A DNA stretch of 64,000 nt from Alloascoidea africana (lineage: Eukaryota > Ascomycota > Alloascoideomycetes > Alloascoideales > Alloascoideaceae). The notes under the pieces are model-generated. The model saw only the letters and a program-made list of their open reading frames with translations. It had not been told where the DNA came from and made no database searches. The stretch's first letter is position 1, and every line of letters begins with the position of its first letter. The stretch covers positions 415,514 to 479,513 of the forward strand of contig JAKTTT010000008.1 in assembly GCA_030581615.1 (NCBI GenBank). The letters run 5' to 3'. Below are positions 54,647 through 64,000 of this stretch, in pieces. The translations under genes were made by a program, and so were the position numbers.

Positions 54647-56816
54647 ATGAACTCTTTGACAGAGAATGATTGGAAAGCCTTCATGGCGATTGCAGACACA
54701 ATCTTACCCCAGATCACACAGGCCAATAGGAGTAAAGTGTCCAACTATCTTGCTAGTTCAATAGCGACCAAATCAGAGCATGAAATTGCTACTATTGTAG
54801 AAAATGTTGCGGAGTTGAGCCCTTCCACAATCCCCGACTTTCGCGATACAATCAGAGATGTGATTGTGAACTCGTCCTCTGTGGATGATGCAAACCAGTT
54901 GGCGCTCGTCATACGACTACTTGCAAGTCCTAAAACGTCTTGGTTGTTGACCGGCTACATGACTACGTTTCCGTATCTCGGCATTGAAGACCGGGAGCGT
55001 ATTCTACATGGTTGGGAAAACTCGAGTTTCACAGCTCTGAGAAAGTTGAATAAGCTGTTGAAATGTGTTATTGTGAATCTTTTTGTGAAGATATCGCCTC
55101 TAAACTACAAAATTGTGGGACATCCAGAACGCGAAGTAAACATTAACGATAAGGAACGATATTTGGATAAAAAATTCTACGAGTTCAAGATTCTTGGAAT
55201 GGACCAGCTGCTTCTGGAATCCAGTAACCATCTTGAGTTTGATGCTATTGTAATTGGATCGGGATGTGGTGGTGGACCATCGGCTGCAAGACTTGCTGAA
55301 AACGGTTATAGGGTCTTGGTTATCGAGAAAGGTCGCTACTATCACCAACGAGAATACAATTTTAACGAGCTGGAGGCTTATGGAAATTTGTATGAAAATG
55401 GAGGCGCTGTTATCACTGACGATGGAAGCATGGTTGTTCTCGCTGGCTCTACAATGGGTGGTGGCTCTTCAATCAACTGGTGTGCAAGTCTCAAGACTTC
55501 TGACCAAGTACGTCAAGAATGGAAAAGTTACGGTGCAGATTGGTATGATACCATGTTGTATGACGAAGCTATGAAATCCGTATTTGACAGATTGGGATGT
55601 TCTACAGAAAACTCAAACCATTCATTCACAAACAAGCTTTTGTTGGAAACTGCAAGCAAATTGGGCTATGCAAATTCGGATATCGACCAAAACACTGCCC
55701 ATGCAGTTCATAATTGTGGATTTTGTTGTCATGGGTGTCGATTTGGTGAGAAACAGGGCACGTCCATGACTTATTTGGTCGATGCTGCTAAGAACGGGAC
55801 CCAATTCATGGATCAAACTGAAGTTCTAAAAATCGTTCATGAGAATGGTAAAGCAAAGGGAGTTTTATGTTTGCTAAAAGACGGCAAAACCAAATGCTTT
55901 ATCAAATCAAAAGTCGTTGTTGTAAGTGGAGGTGCACTCAATACACCCCGAATTTTGAAGAAATCTGGGTTTAGGAATAAGCATATCGGCAAGAATTTAA
56001 AATTGCACCCTGTTACTGTCTGCTTTGGAGAGTTTGAGGAAGAGTTGAACCCTTTCAACTATGCGCCAATGACTGCCATTGTTACTGAGTTTGACAATCT
56101 CGATGGTAAAGGACACGGCCCCAAACTCGAGGCAATTCTGCATCAACCCAGCTTGGAGTCTGTTTTTTTGCCCTGGCACAATGGTCAAGATTTCCGCATA
56201 AAGTTGTTAAAGTACAACCACCTTGCGGCGATTCTGGTTATTACCCGAGATGAGGGTTCAGGAAGTGTCTACGATGATCCAAAGAATCCAAAAAAATTGA
56301 AAATTGATTACCGAGTGTCAAAATATGACCGGGGAGCCCTGTTGGAAGGTGTTGTTGCCAGTGCTAACATGTTGTACATCCATGGTGCGATTGAGATTAT
56401 TCCTCCTACACCTTCAATTCCCTCGTTTATTCCCTCCCAAGTTGATGTTTCAATGAGGACTTTGGATGATGAGGATTTTAAGCAATGGATTGAAAAAGTA
56501 AGAAAAGCTGGGTTTGACTTGTACGACACAGGATATGGTAAGTTCTTTTTTTGTGGTATTTTTTCTAAGTATCTTGATTCTAACTTTCCTTATAGGCTCT
56601 GCTCATCAGATGAGTACCTGCAGAATTGGTAAAACACCAAGTATCGGCGCAGTCAGACCATCTGGTCAATTATGGGAATGTTCCAATATTTTTGTAGCTG
56701 ATACAAGTGTTTTCCCAACGGCAAGTGGAGTCAATCCCATGATTTCTACACTTTCAACGGGTCATATAATTGGTGGGAATGTAGTTCGATATCTGAACAA
56801 GAAAGCCAAACTATAA
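54647..56816 (+). CDS. FAO1: Long-chain alcohol oxidase, peroxisomal
   Basis: Exons 54647-56537 and 56596-56816 give 703 residues, the usual FAO length. It is a GMC-type flavin oxidase: the FAD-binding GxGxxG lies in DAIVIGSGCGGGPSAARLAE (from residue 199), then VLVIEKGRYY, the GGGSSINWCASLK block, VVSGGALNTPRILKKSGF and, after the splice, GSAHQMSTCRIG and VADTSVFPTASGVNPMISTL with the catalytic His/Asn region. The N-terminal 200 residues are the helical domain specific to long-chain alcohol oxidases. The 58-nt intron (56538-56595) has GTAAGT, TTCTAAC and TAG; without it the protein loses its C-terminus. The last three residues, AKL, are a type 1 peroxisomal targeting signal. FAO oxidises fatty alcohols to aldehydes with H2O2 release, in omega-oxidation of alkanes and fatty acids. 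Confidence 0.93.
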
Positions 56817-58275
56817 GAACTGTTCTTTGATTATGTTTACGAATGTGGGATGCTTTTTTTTAAAAGAACCGTCTGGTTGTTTACTCCTTAATCCAACGAT
56901 GAGAAAATCAAATCTATACTTTTAGTAAATCCCTTTTTTTTTCTTTCTTTTCGAGAGTAATGCTGTTACTCGTTTTATTACAGCTTTCACAAAATGTACG
57001 TGATGTATAATCATGACTTCTAGTTATTCAAAGAATGAAAGAAAGGTAATTCTCGAGACCTCCGTAATAAAACATCGAGACTGGTCTATTTTCATTTGTG
57101 GTTATACGCTTCAGGAAAAACCAATCACAAGGAGTAGAATCTGTGTCAATGCTCAATTCCAAAATAAAAAGATGGCTGGAACTCACCACGTTTCAAAGCC
57201 ATTCTAGAGCGGCGAATGGAAATCGTTCAATGATCAAGCCTAACATCTCGAATCTCGGAGAATCCGTATGTCTTGTCCATCCCGAGGTACAAACTCGATC
57301 AATCAATTGAAAATCAAAGTCTCAAAGATTACGATAGTTTTTAACATGCATAATGCAGGGGAATACAAAACAAAAAGCGGGATTACTTTTGTTACAGGCT
57401 TTACATAACACATGTAAATGAACTGGCTAGCATTATCGTATAGTTTTTCCTTATAATCACAACGCTTTGGTTGATTGAATAATTTCTGGACCATTTCTTT
57501 CGTTGTATCTTTATGCAATTTTGAAAAACTGGCTCTGTTTCATGTAGAATGCCTGGATTGTTCGTCAATTCTTCGAGAATGTGTAAAGTTCTCGGTGTAT
57601 ATGGAATATCGAATGCTTGTAATCCATTTTGAATTCAGTTATCACTGGAAAAACATGGGCTTGGCGATTTCGGATCATCGGGGAGTTGAAAACTTGATTG
57701 GCCAGTCATATTTGTCTTTCACCTTTGATGATTCTATGAATTGCCATCATCGTGGATACAATAATTTTTGAACAGTCTCGTACTGGAATTCTACTAACTA
57801 CTGGTAACCGTCAGATTCTATGGGAGTTTGAAACAGTAACAACGTCATTGAGAAGACATTGACTTTGTACTTCTTTCAGAGCTTAACAGTAACATCATGA
57901 AGGAAACTGAAGGTGCTATTTCCCATTTGATAGCACTTTAAAAACTATCACAATTAACATTATTCATATTGCTAGTCTGTTGTCTAGAACTTCTCTTCTT
58001 CTCTTCCCCTACTAAATGTGAGCTAAAGCATTCATTGAGCGGCAAACAAACGATTTTGAACTGGCCAAAGATTCAGCCAGGGCATTGTGGGGATGTTCGA
58101 CACAGTTCCATTAATAATAAGAGCTCTAACTATTTCTGGGAACAACAAAAGAAAAAAGAAGACAGACACACACAAAAAAAAGACAATGAAGAAAAAAAAC
58201 AAAAGCTCAATGGCCATTGAACCGATATGACCAAGTCTCGTGCCCACTTTCGCTCCCCTCTTCCAATGTTCTTCT
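56817..58275. other. Convergent intergenic region, no firm gene
   Basis: About 1.46 kb between the 3' ends of FAO1 and SNF7. Frames at 57475-57771 (plus) and 57303-57518 (minus, MHKDTTKEMVQKLFNQPKRC) are open but unassigned; the minus frame looks most protein-like. I could not extend either by splicing. Confidence 0.4.
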
Positions 58276-58932
58276 CTAAGAAGCCATCATCTCAGCCTCC
58301 AACTTCCGTAACTGCTCTTGAATATCGTCATCTTCATCTTGCTTGGCAGCTGGCTCTTTCGAAGCTGGTATAGTTGCAGTGGGCAATTTGCTGGTTGGAA
58401 CACGACCAGCATCGACCATTTTGGCATCAATGGCTTCCTGTTCCAAAGCTTGTAACTCATCTTCTAACTCATCATCATCAGCAACCTGTCCCAGGGGAAC
58501 AGAAATGGCCTCGGATATTTCCTCTCCGAGTTGTATCTGTTCCCTTATATCTTGCATTGTGTCATCCACCTTGTCTACGTTCAGGTTCTTGTGTACTCTC
58601 TTCAATGCATCAGAACCGCTTTGCATCACCTTCATGGTCTCCAGGTTCAGATTTGCACTCTCTATTGCATTCTTTTGCTGTTCTAAGGACTGTATTTGAC
58701 CCTGGATTTTCTCAAGCTCCATTTCGAGAACTTTTTTGCGTCGTAGTGCCACTTTAGCTATGGATTTATTCTTTGTGATGTTTGCCCGCGCTTTAACATC
58801 AAGGTCTGTAATCTCTTGTTCTAGATACTTTTCCTTCTTGTTCAAAAGCTCTATTTGTGCACCAATTTTGACAATGGACTCTTTAACTTCGTCCCGCTTA
58901 GAGGACTTGCCACCACCGAACCATGACCACAT
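58276..58932 (-). CDS. SNF7: ESCRT-III core subunit Snf7 (Vps32)
   Basis: 218 residues, single exon, ATG at 58932. The amphipathic N-terminus MWSWFGGGKSSKRDEVKESI inserts into membranes. Helices follow (IGAQIELLNKKEKYLEQEIT, ALRRKKVLEMELEKIQGQIQ), then ESANLNLETMKVMQSGSDAL and the regulatory acidic helices (DDDELEDELQALEQEAIDAK). The end carries the MIM-like RKLEAEMMAS. Snf7 polymerises on endosomes to bud vesicles into multivesicular bodies and is taken apart by Vps4; it also acts in Rim101 signalling. Compared with Saccharomyces (240) it is slightly shorter in the linker. Identity is secure. Confidence 0.95.
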   Translation of the reverse strand: MWSWFGGGKSSKRDEVKESIVKIGAQIELLNKKEKYLEQEITDLDVKARANITKNKSIAKVALRRKKVLEMELEKIQGQIQSLEQQKNAIESANLNLETMKVMQSGSDALKRVHKNLNVDKVDDTMQDIREQIQLGEEISEAISVPLGQVADDDELEDELQALEQEAIDAKMVDAGRVPTSKLPTATIPASKEPAAKQDEDDDIQEQLRKLEAEMMAS

Positions 58933-61203
58933 TGGTAAACGAAAAACAGATGTATTACAAACAAATGAAAACTGCTAGTTGAATGTAAGAAAAAAATATG
59001 CTTATGGGAAAAGCGATGGGCTGGGCAAGGTAGAAAGCTTGTGAAGGGGCAAAAAAGTGTTTATCTCTTGTTCTTTCTTGATCCACCACCGCTACGGGAT
59101 TGGAGTTGTGCAAGGGGACGCCGCGAGACTTGTGCACAAGAATGTGGAAAATGAATCAGGTTACCCGGACCATATTGGTTTCTTCGTCTAGACAGGGGTT
59201 CCTGTTTTTATAACGTAGAGAGCAGGTGTCAATTGCAGTAGTGACAACTGTTTAAAATGCAAATCAAGCTTTTATCAACAACTAAAACTCAGTAGGAGGT
59301 TTCTTTCTAGTTGACAGGATAATCAAGGGATAAAAGAAGAAAAAAAAAGTATCTAGAAGCAAGGGTGTTTAGTAGTGTTCCAACCTATGTTTGTTCGAGT
59401 GCGCCCCATTTAAATTTACTGGTATTTCGTTTTAATCGAATAATAATGGGGCTTTCCTTTGGACAAGTGAACTCCACTTATTGAAAGAATTATTGGTGGC
59501 TTCGGTGGAAAACTTCAGGTGGCTCAGTCTAATCAAAACCCAGTCGGAACTTTTCAACAAAACTGGATATTGGTCTCCTATCCAATCCGTTTCCGAGAGT
59601 CTGAAAGTAAATTACCATGACACTATATTAATAGAACTCACCAAACACCAGACGGAGCCGTAGTTCTGGGCAACTTGGTTGGAAAGCCGACTTGCATTTT
59701 CTGATCTGGACCATAGACGAAAGCGGAAAATAATAGTTCCGCGGCTGTCGCATATTATAATGGGAACGCGGTAAAGAAAAGATGAGGTCAAAAGAAATCT
59801 ATAAATATACTTCAGGGTTTTTGTGTCTGTCAAAGTACAAATCAGAGCGAAACTCTTTTTGTGCTCACAGAGCGCTTACTGTAGAGCCTATCTATAGGAC
59901 TGACCGCTTGTTCCCATAAATAAATCTTCTAAAGCTATGTCTAAATGATCTCCGCATGAAAAATGGATACATGGAAAGGAGTAGGGAAGGTAAAAGAAGG
60001 AGGTAACACAAATTGTTTCATATCGAAAATCGATTTGTACCTGCCGGGCATTATACGAGAGTTGCAGACCGGATGAGCACCACTCATTCATCACCGTTTA
60101 TGCTTGGAATTAAAGATAACTTCTTTCTTACTGTCTTTCATGAAAAGTACAAGTTGGTTCCTATGATTATATTCTTGTAGTCTGCCAAATACCCTTTGAA
60201 CGAAGCAACGTACAATTAACAAACATGCCTATAAGAACTTCTTAGACATTACCCCAAGATTAGGTTGAGCAGCATAAAATTTTGATTCAAATTCAAGCAA
60301 CCGTTCCCGTGCTCCATGCTTCATGATTTTCTTTTTATTTTTCTTTTTGAAAGTCCTGATCTATTAATAAAAACGATTTGATTTGTATTTGGAGAAATCA
60401 GGCAAAATGTCTCATTAAGCCTCAATCAAACGGCCCAAGTCCCTGGAATAGCTTTGAATGCTGTGAATAGGTTACTTCTCTGTATCTTCAAGGCCAGTGA
60501 GGATTTCCGTACTTTTCTTGCTCATTATTCCGGTTAGGACTATAGCATCCCTGGAAAATGACATTTACTGAGTCCATTTTTGCATGTACAGTGTGAAACA
60601 GCCATTCCAGGGCCTTCATATTTCGATTCAACATATCCACAAGTCATCAGCTCGGAGATTACACGCCGATTGCTCTAGCAATGGTAGATTATGGACGTTT
60701 TCCCTTATGCAAAATGTCTTGAACAAATCTCAGGAGTCTTTCAGGCACAAGATTCACCCTGTATGCCACTGCATTCAAAGATCACCATGGTTTCCGGGAA
60801 GCAGCCATATGATATTTTCAGCATATGCCTAGCCATTTGTAAGTCTCCGGAGCATACAGCATCATCAGTTCGTAGTGAACTTGATCAACCTCAATGGTTT
60901 GTTCTTTTTATAGAAAATAATTCAAAGAAAGAATCATGGTATATCTAAGCTTTGATTCCTAATATCAGAACTGATTCTTTTTCTGAAAAATTGATTCTCA
61001 AGATCGCTTCTCAACTTCGTTTATCCTTCTAAGCCTTTTTTCAGGTTTAAGCCCAGTCGCTCTCAATCTCTGAAAAGACTGTCATACCTAGAACCCACAA
61101 GTTCAACTTGTATCTTTTGACGCGTTTTCAAACAACTTCCTAAAGTAAATCCATCATTTGATATAAAGAAAGGGCCGATACTCTTTGTCAATCTCTCATC
61201 ACG
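58933..61203. promoter_or_regulatory. 2.3-kb divergent region upstream of SNF7 and the adhesin gene
   Basis: No gene recognised; all frames are under 90 codons. TTACCCGG at 59161-59168 marks the SNF7 side. GATATAAAG at about 61160 is a TATA candidate 45 bp before the adhesin ATG. A long upstream region is typical of adhesin genes such as FLO11 that integrate many signals. Confidence 0.5.
59161..59168 (+). promoter_or_regulatory. Reb1-like site TTACCCGG
   Basis: Exact octamer about 230 bp upstream of the SNF7 ATG. Confidence 0.45.
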
Positions 61204-64000
61204 ATGAAGCGTTCCACCCTGGTCCTATCTGCACTGACTCTGGCTAGTTCGGTCCATGGTTGGTTTGATTCTGGACCAAAAGATGTGTATACGACCAGAA
61301 TCGTTGAGTTCTTCACCACCTATTGCCCCGATTCCACCAGTTTGTTAGTTAACGGTGTCACCTACACTGTAACGGAGGCCACCACTCTGACAATTACCAA
61401 TTGTCCTTGCACAATCACTGAAAAATCTACTCCAGCTGCTAGCAGTGCTGCTGTTTCAACTCCAGAATCATCTCTATCTCAAGAAAGCGAAACTTCTTCA
61501 CAGGAATTGTCCTCCAGCCAAGCTTGGACTTATTCTTCCTCTAGCGTTGCGTACCCGACCGATGCTCCTAGTTCAAGTTCTCGCTTTTCCGAGACTTTCC
61601 CACCCAGCACTTTCTCAACGATATTTTCTTCTCAAGATCAAATTTCTTGTACTGAGGAGAAATGCCTACCTCCAGAAAGCTCCGAGGTTATCTCTGAAGG
61701 GAGTAGCAGTAGCAGTTCTTCGGTTGCATTATCATCCAGTGCTTTATCTTCTGATGTGCCTTCCAGCCCTGCATACAGCAGCAAACCCTCTTCCATCGCT
61801 GACAGCAGTTCCTCATCCAGCACCACTGAGATCCCCACAACTCCTCATTGGAGCACCGTTTCTTCAGGAAACCCTACAACTTATACCGTTTGCAAAGGGG
61901 GAGACTGTTCTAATCCAACCGAGTCTTGGTCATCTTCGGAATATGTTTCCTCCGACGTGAGCAGTCATTCTTACTGGAGTTCAGTTGTTTCATCTTCTCC
62001 TTCAGCAGGTACACCTTCTAGTGTTTCGTCTCAACAAACCTTTAGTGCATCAAGCGAATCTGAGTCGTTATGGATCTCAGAATCAGTATCGATTTCTTCG
62101 ATCCAAACTTCTACGAGTTCAAAGTTGCAAAGCTCTTCTATTTCTGTTTGGAGCTCGTCTTCTGTGTATGCTACTTCGTCTCTAAGCAATTCAGAAACCG
62201 AGCTTTCTTCAACTGCATTGGAATCCTCAAGCAGCTCTGAGTCGTTTAGTGAATATTCATCGTTACCTAGCTCTTCCAAGCTGTCTAGCTCTACAGGAAG
62301 ATACGAGTCGAGTTCCACGGAAAGCTATGGGCAGTCAAGTGCCTCAGCAAGCACAAGCTCTGGATATTCCTCCTCCTCGATCTCTGTGTATTCGCCTATT
62401 CCATCATCAGTGGGTTCAAGGACTAGTTCAGCATCTTCTATACACAGCTCATCGCCCATTGGAAGCAGCGTGATATCTTCCTCAAGTGAGAATTCTCAGT
62501 CCTTACCAACTGTAACCTTCACTATCGATACAACTCAGGTTGTTACAAGCTTTGAAACATACTGTCCCTCCCCAACCACTTTTGTTGTGAATAGCAAAAC
62601 ATATACAATCACATCTGCTACCACAGTAACTATTACTGAGTGTCCTTGTACAATTTCTACTAAGCTTACGACATCTTCTGTTGAATCGGTTCCTTCCAGT
62701 ACCCATTCAGGACCATATTATCCAACAACGGGGTCCTCAAAGATTTCATCAAGCGCGTCTAGATCAACCACAGAATCAAGTCTCAGCACAGTCTCATCAG
62801 ATATTTACAGTACTACATCTTACTCTTCAGATGTCAGGTACAGTTCTAAATCATCCACCATCAGCTCATTCTCATCATCCAAACAAGAATCTTCAACTTC
62901 TGAGTACGCTACGCCATCTTCTTCCAAGATAGAATCAAGTACAACGATATCACAACCCACCTCATCACTTAAGACCTCGACTAGTGAGTCCGTTTCCTCC
63001 TCCAGTGAACAGTCCTCGTCTTCCTCGTCTTCCTCGTCATTTGTGATCACTTCCTCCACAATTGTCGTTCCTTCTACCTCTTCATTTGTGACTACCACCG
63101 AGACAACAGTGACAGAGTACACGACTACTTGCACGAAGCCTACTACGTTCACCTTTGACACGACCACAGTCACAGTTCACGAGTCCTCGACGACTGTTCT
63201 GACCTTGACATGTCCCACGACTTGTACTGTTTCTACCACCAAGTGGACCAGCTCGATCTTCAGTTCCACAGTGACAATTCCAGTGATCTCGAGCTCCACC
63301 AAGCGCGAGTCTTCTGAGACCACTATCACTGTAACTCCAAGTCCATCTGAGTCAGGATCTGTGTCTTCCTCTTCCTCGTCATTTGTGATCACTTCTTCCA
63401 CAATTGTTGTTCCTTCTACGTCTTCGTTTGTGACTACCACCGAGACTACAGTGACGGAGTACACGACTACGTGCACGAAGCCCACTACGTTCACCTTTGA
63501 CACGACCACGGTCACAGTTCACGAGTCCTCGACGACTGTTCTGACCTTGACATGTCCTACGACTTGTACTGTTTCTACCACAAAATGGACCAGCTCAATC
63601 TTCAGTTCCACAGTGACAATTCCAGTGATCTCTAGCTCCAAGACCGAGTCTTCTGAGACCACCATCACTGTGACTCCAAGTCCCTCGAAGTCAAAGTCCA
63701 TTGAATCTTCCTCTTCCTCGTCATTTGTGATCACATCCTCCACAATTGTTGTTCCTTCTACCTCTTCGTTTGTGACTACCACCGAGACTACAGTGACCGA
63801 GTACACGACTACGTGCACGAAGCCTACTACATTTACCTTTGACACGACCACAGTCACAGTTCACGAGTCTTCGACGACTGTCCTTACCTTGACATGCCCC
63901 ACGACGTGCACTGTGTCTACCACCAAGTGGACCAGCTCGATCTTCAGTTCCACAGTGACAATTCCAGTGATCTCTAGCTCCAAGACCGAGTCTTCTGAGA
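61204..64000 (+). CDS. Ser/Thr-rich cell-wall adhesin with Sed1-like modules (3' end missing)
   Basis: Open from the ATG at 61204 to the window end (932 codons). A signal peptide (MKRSTLVLSALTLASSVHG) is followed by a cysteine module, TTYCPDSTSLLVNGVTYTVT with NCPCTI (C41, C67, C69), recurring at about 446-483 as ETYCPSPTTFVVNSKTYTIT with ECPCTI. This YCP...NxxTYTVT...CPCT pattern occurs in Sed1/Spi1-type GPI wall proteins. Between the modules are about 370 residues of Ser/Thr-rich mucin-like sequence for O-mannosylation. From 63034 the gene consists of 342-bp (114-residue) tandem repeats. A GPI signal would lie beyond the window. The protein should be a large fibrous surface protein for adhesion or flocculation; the ligand is unknown and no lectin (PA14) or Flo11 domain is visible. 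Confidence 0.85.
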   Translation, partial: MKRSTLVLSALTLASSVHGWFDSGPKDVYTTRIVEFFTTYCPDSTSLLVNGVTYTVTEATTLTITNCPCTITEKSTPAASSAAVSTPESSLSQESETSSQELSSSQAWTYSSSSVAYPTDAPSSSSRFSETFPPSTFSTIFSSQDQISCTEEKCLPPESSEVISEGSSSSSSSVALSSSALSSDVPSSPAYSSKPSSIADSSSSSSTTEIPTTPHWSTVSSGNPTTYTVCKGGDCSNPTESWSSSEYVSSDVSSHSYWSSVVSSSPSAGTPSSVSSQQTFSASSESESLWISESVSISSIQTSTSSKLQSSSISVWSSSSVYATSSLSNSETELSSTALESSSSSESFSEYSSLPSSSKLSSSTGRYESSSTESYGQSSASASTSSGYSSSSISVYSPIPSSVGSRTSSASSIHSSSPIGSSVISSSSENSQSLPTVTFTIDTTQVVTSFETYCPSPTTFVVNSKTYTITSATTVTITECPCTISTKLTTSSVESVPSSTHSGPYYPTTGSSKISSSASRSTTESSLSTVSSDIYSTTSYSSDVRYSSKSSTISSFSSSKQESSTSEYATPSSSKIESSTTISQPTSSLKTSTSESVSSSSEQSSSSSSSSSFVITSSTIVVPSTSSFVTTTETTVTEYTTTCTKPTTFTFDTTTVTVHESSTTVLTLTCPTTCTVSTTKWTSSIFSSTVTIPVISSSTKRESSETTITVTPSPSESGSVSSSSSSFVITSSTIVVPSTSSFVTTTETTVTEYTTTCTKPTTFTFDTTTVTVHESSTTVLTLTCPTTCTVSTTKWTSSIFSSTVTIPVISSSKTESSETTITVTPSPSKSKSIESSSSSSFVITSSTIVVPSTSSFVTTTETTVTEYTTTCTKPTTFTFDTTTVTVHESSTTVLTLTCPTTCTVSTTKWTSSIFSSTVTIPVISSSKTESSE
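63034..64000 (+). repeat. 342-bp tandem repeats inside the adhesin gene
   Basis: Unit starts at 63034, 63376 and 63718 (TCGTCATTTGTGATCAC), an exact 342-bp period; the third unit is cut by the window end. Each 114-residue unit holds TSSTIVVPSTSSFVTTTETT, VTEYTTTCTKPTTFTFDTTT and VLTLTCPTTCTVSTTKWTSS, with three cysteines. Copies differ mainly in the linker (ESGSVSS versus SKSKSIESS), so they are near-identical but not exact. Long antisense frames here are mirror effects of the repeat. Confidence 0.92.

Noticed and set aside
62820-63857. Three long antisense ORFs beginning MTVVVSKVNVVGFV
   Set aside because: They repeat with the 342-bp period of the adhesin and are mirror frames of its Thr/Ser codons.

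Overview
The window is nuclear DNA from a budding yeast (Saccharomycotina). It holds 27 protein genes that I can support, and most match well-known yeast families (NCR1, YPI1, ATP19, MDM38, SPP1, HAT2, RPS24, CKA, CAP2, BCY1, YKE4, EMC5, DOA10, SNF7 and others). CTG codons fall at conserved leucine positions in RPS24, CKA and CAP2, so the standard code applies and this is not a CUG-Ser yeast. I reconstruct 29 short introns (50-242 nt) in 16 of the 27 genes. That is far more than in Saccharomyces and suggests an intron-rich or early-diverging lineage. I cannot name the species. No RNA gene, transposon or CRISPR array was convincing.

Layout. 1-19 kb: a truncated thiamine-diphosphate 2-oxo acid decarboxylase (ARO10/PDC type), the sterol transporter NCR1, the PP1 inhibitor YPI1, an RRT8/LDS-like membrane protein, an 82-residue LYR protein, ATP synthase subunit k, the LETM1 protein MDM38, the COMPASS PHD subunit SPP1, the RbAp48-type protein HAT2 and ribosomal protein RPS24. 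20-26.5 kb: a GIP3/HER1-like PP1-binding LRR protein and a bZIP factor. 26.5-30.5 kb: a 3.9-kb stretch with no recognisable gene. 30.5-36.4 kb: a group that looks like sexual-cycle genes: a DysF (Spo73/Mug65-like) protein, PRM1 (mating cell fusion), and a four-exon gene that may be MEI4. 36.6-41 kb: casein kinase II alpha, capping protein beta and BCY1. 41-49 kb: an ER-centred run (YKE4 zinc transporter, a CRP1/MDG1-like glycogen-binding protein, EMC5, the E3 ligase DOA10). 49.9-59 kb: an unrecognised protein, a proline-type permease, a peroxisomal long-chain alcohol oxidase (C-terminal AKL) and the ESCRT-III protein SNF7. 61.2 kb to the end: a Ser/Thr-rich, Sed1-like cell-wall adhesin with 342-bp tandem repeats, cut by the window end.

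Many genes appear only after splicing (ATP19, the LYR protein, the starts of NCR1, HAT2 and CKA, CAP2, EMC5, the MEI4-like gene), so single-ORF calling underestimates this region. Splice sites are relaxed: several acceptors are AAG rather than CAG or TAG, and one intron is GC-AG. An 8-bp motif, TTACCCGG (Reb1-like), recurs in intergenic DNA, mostly in gene promoters.
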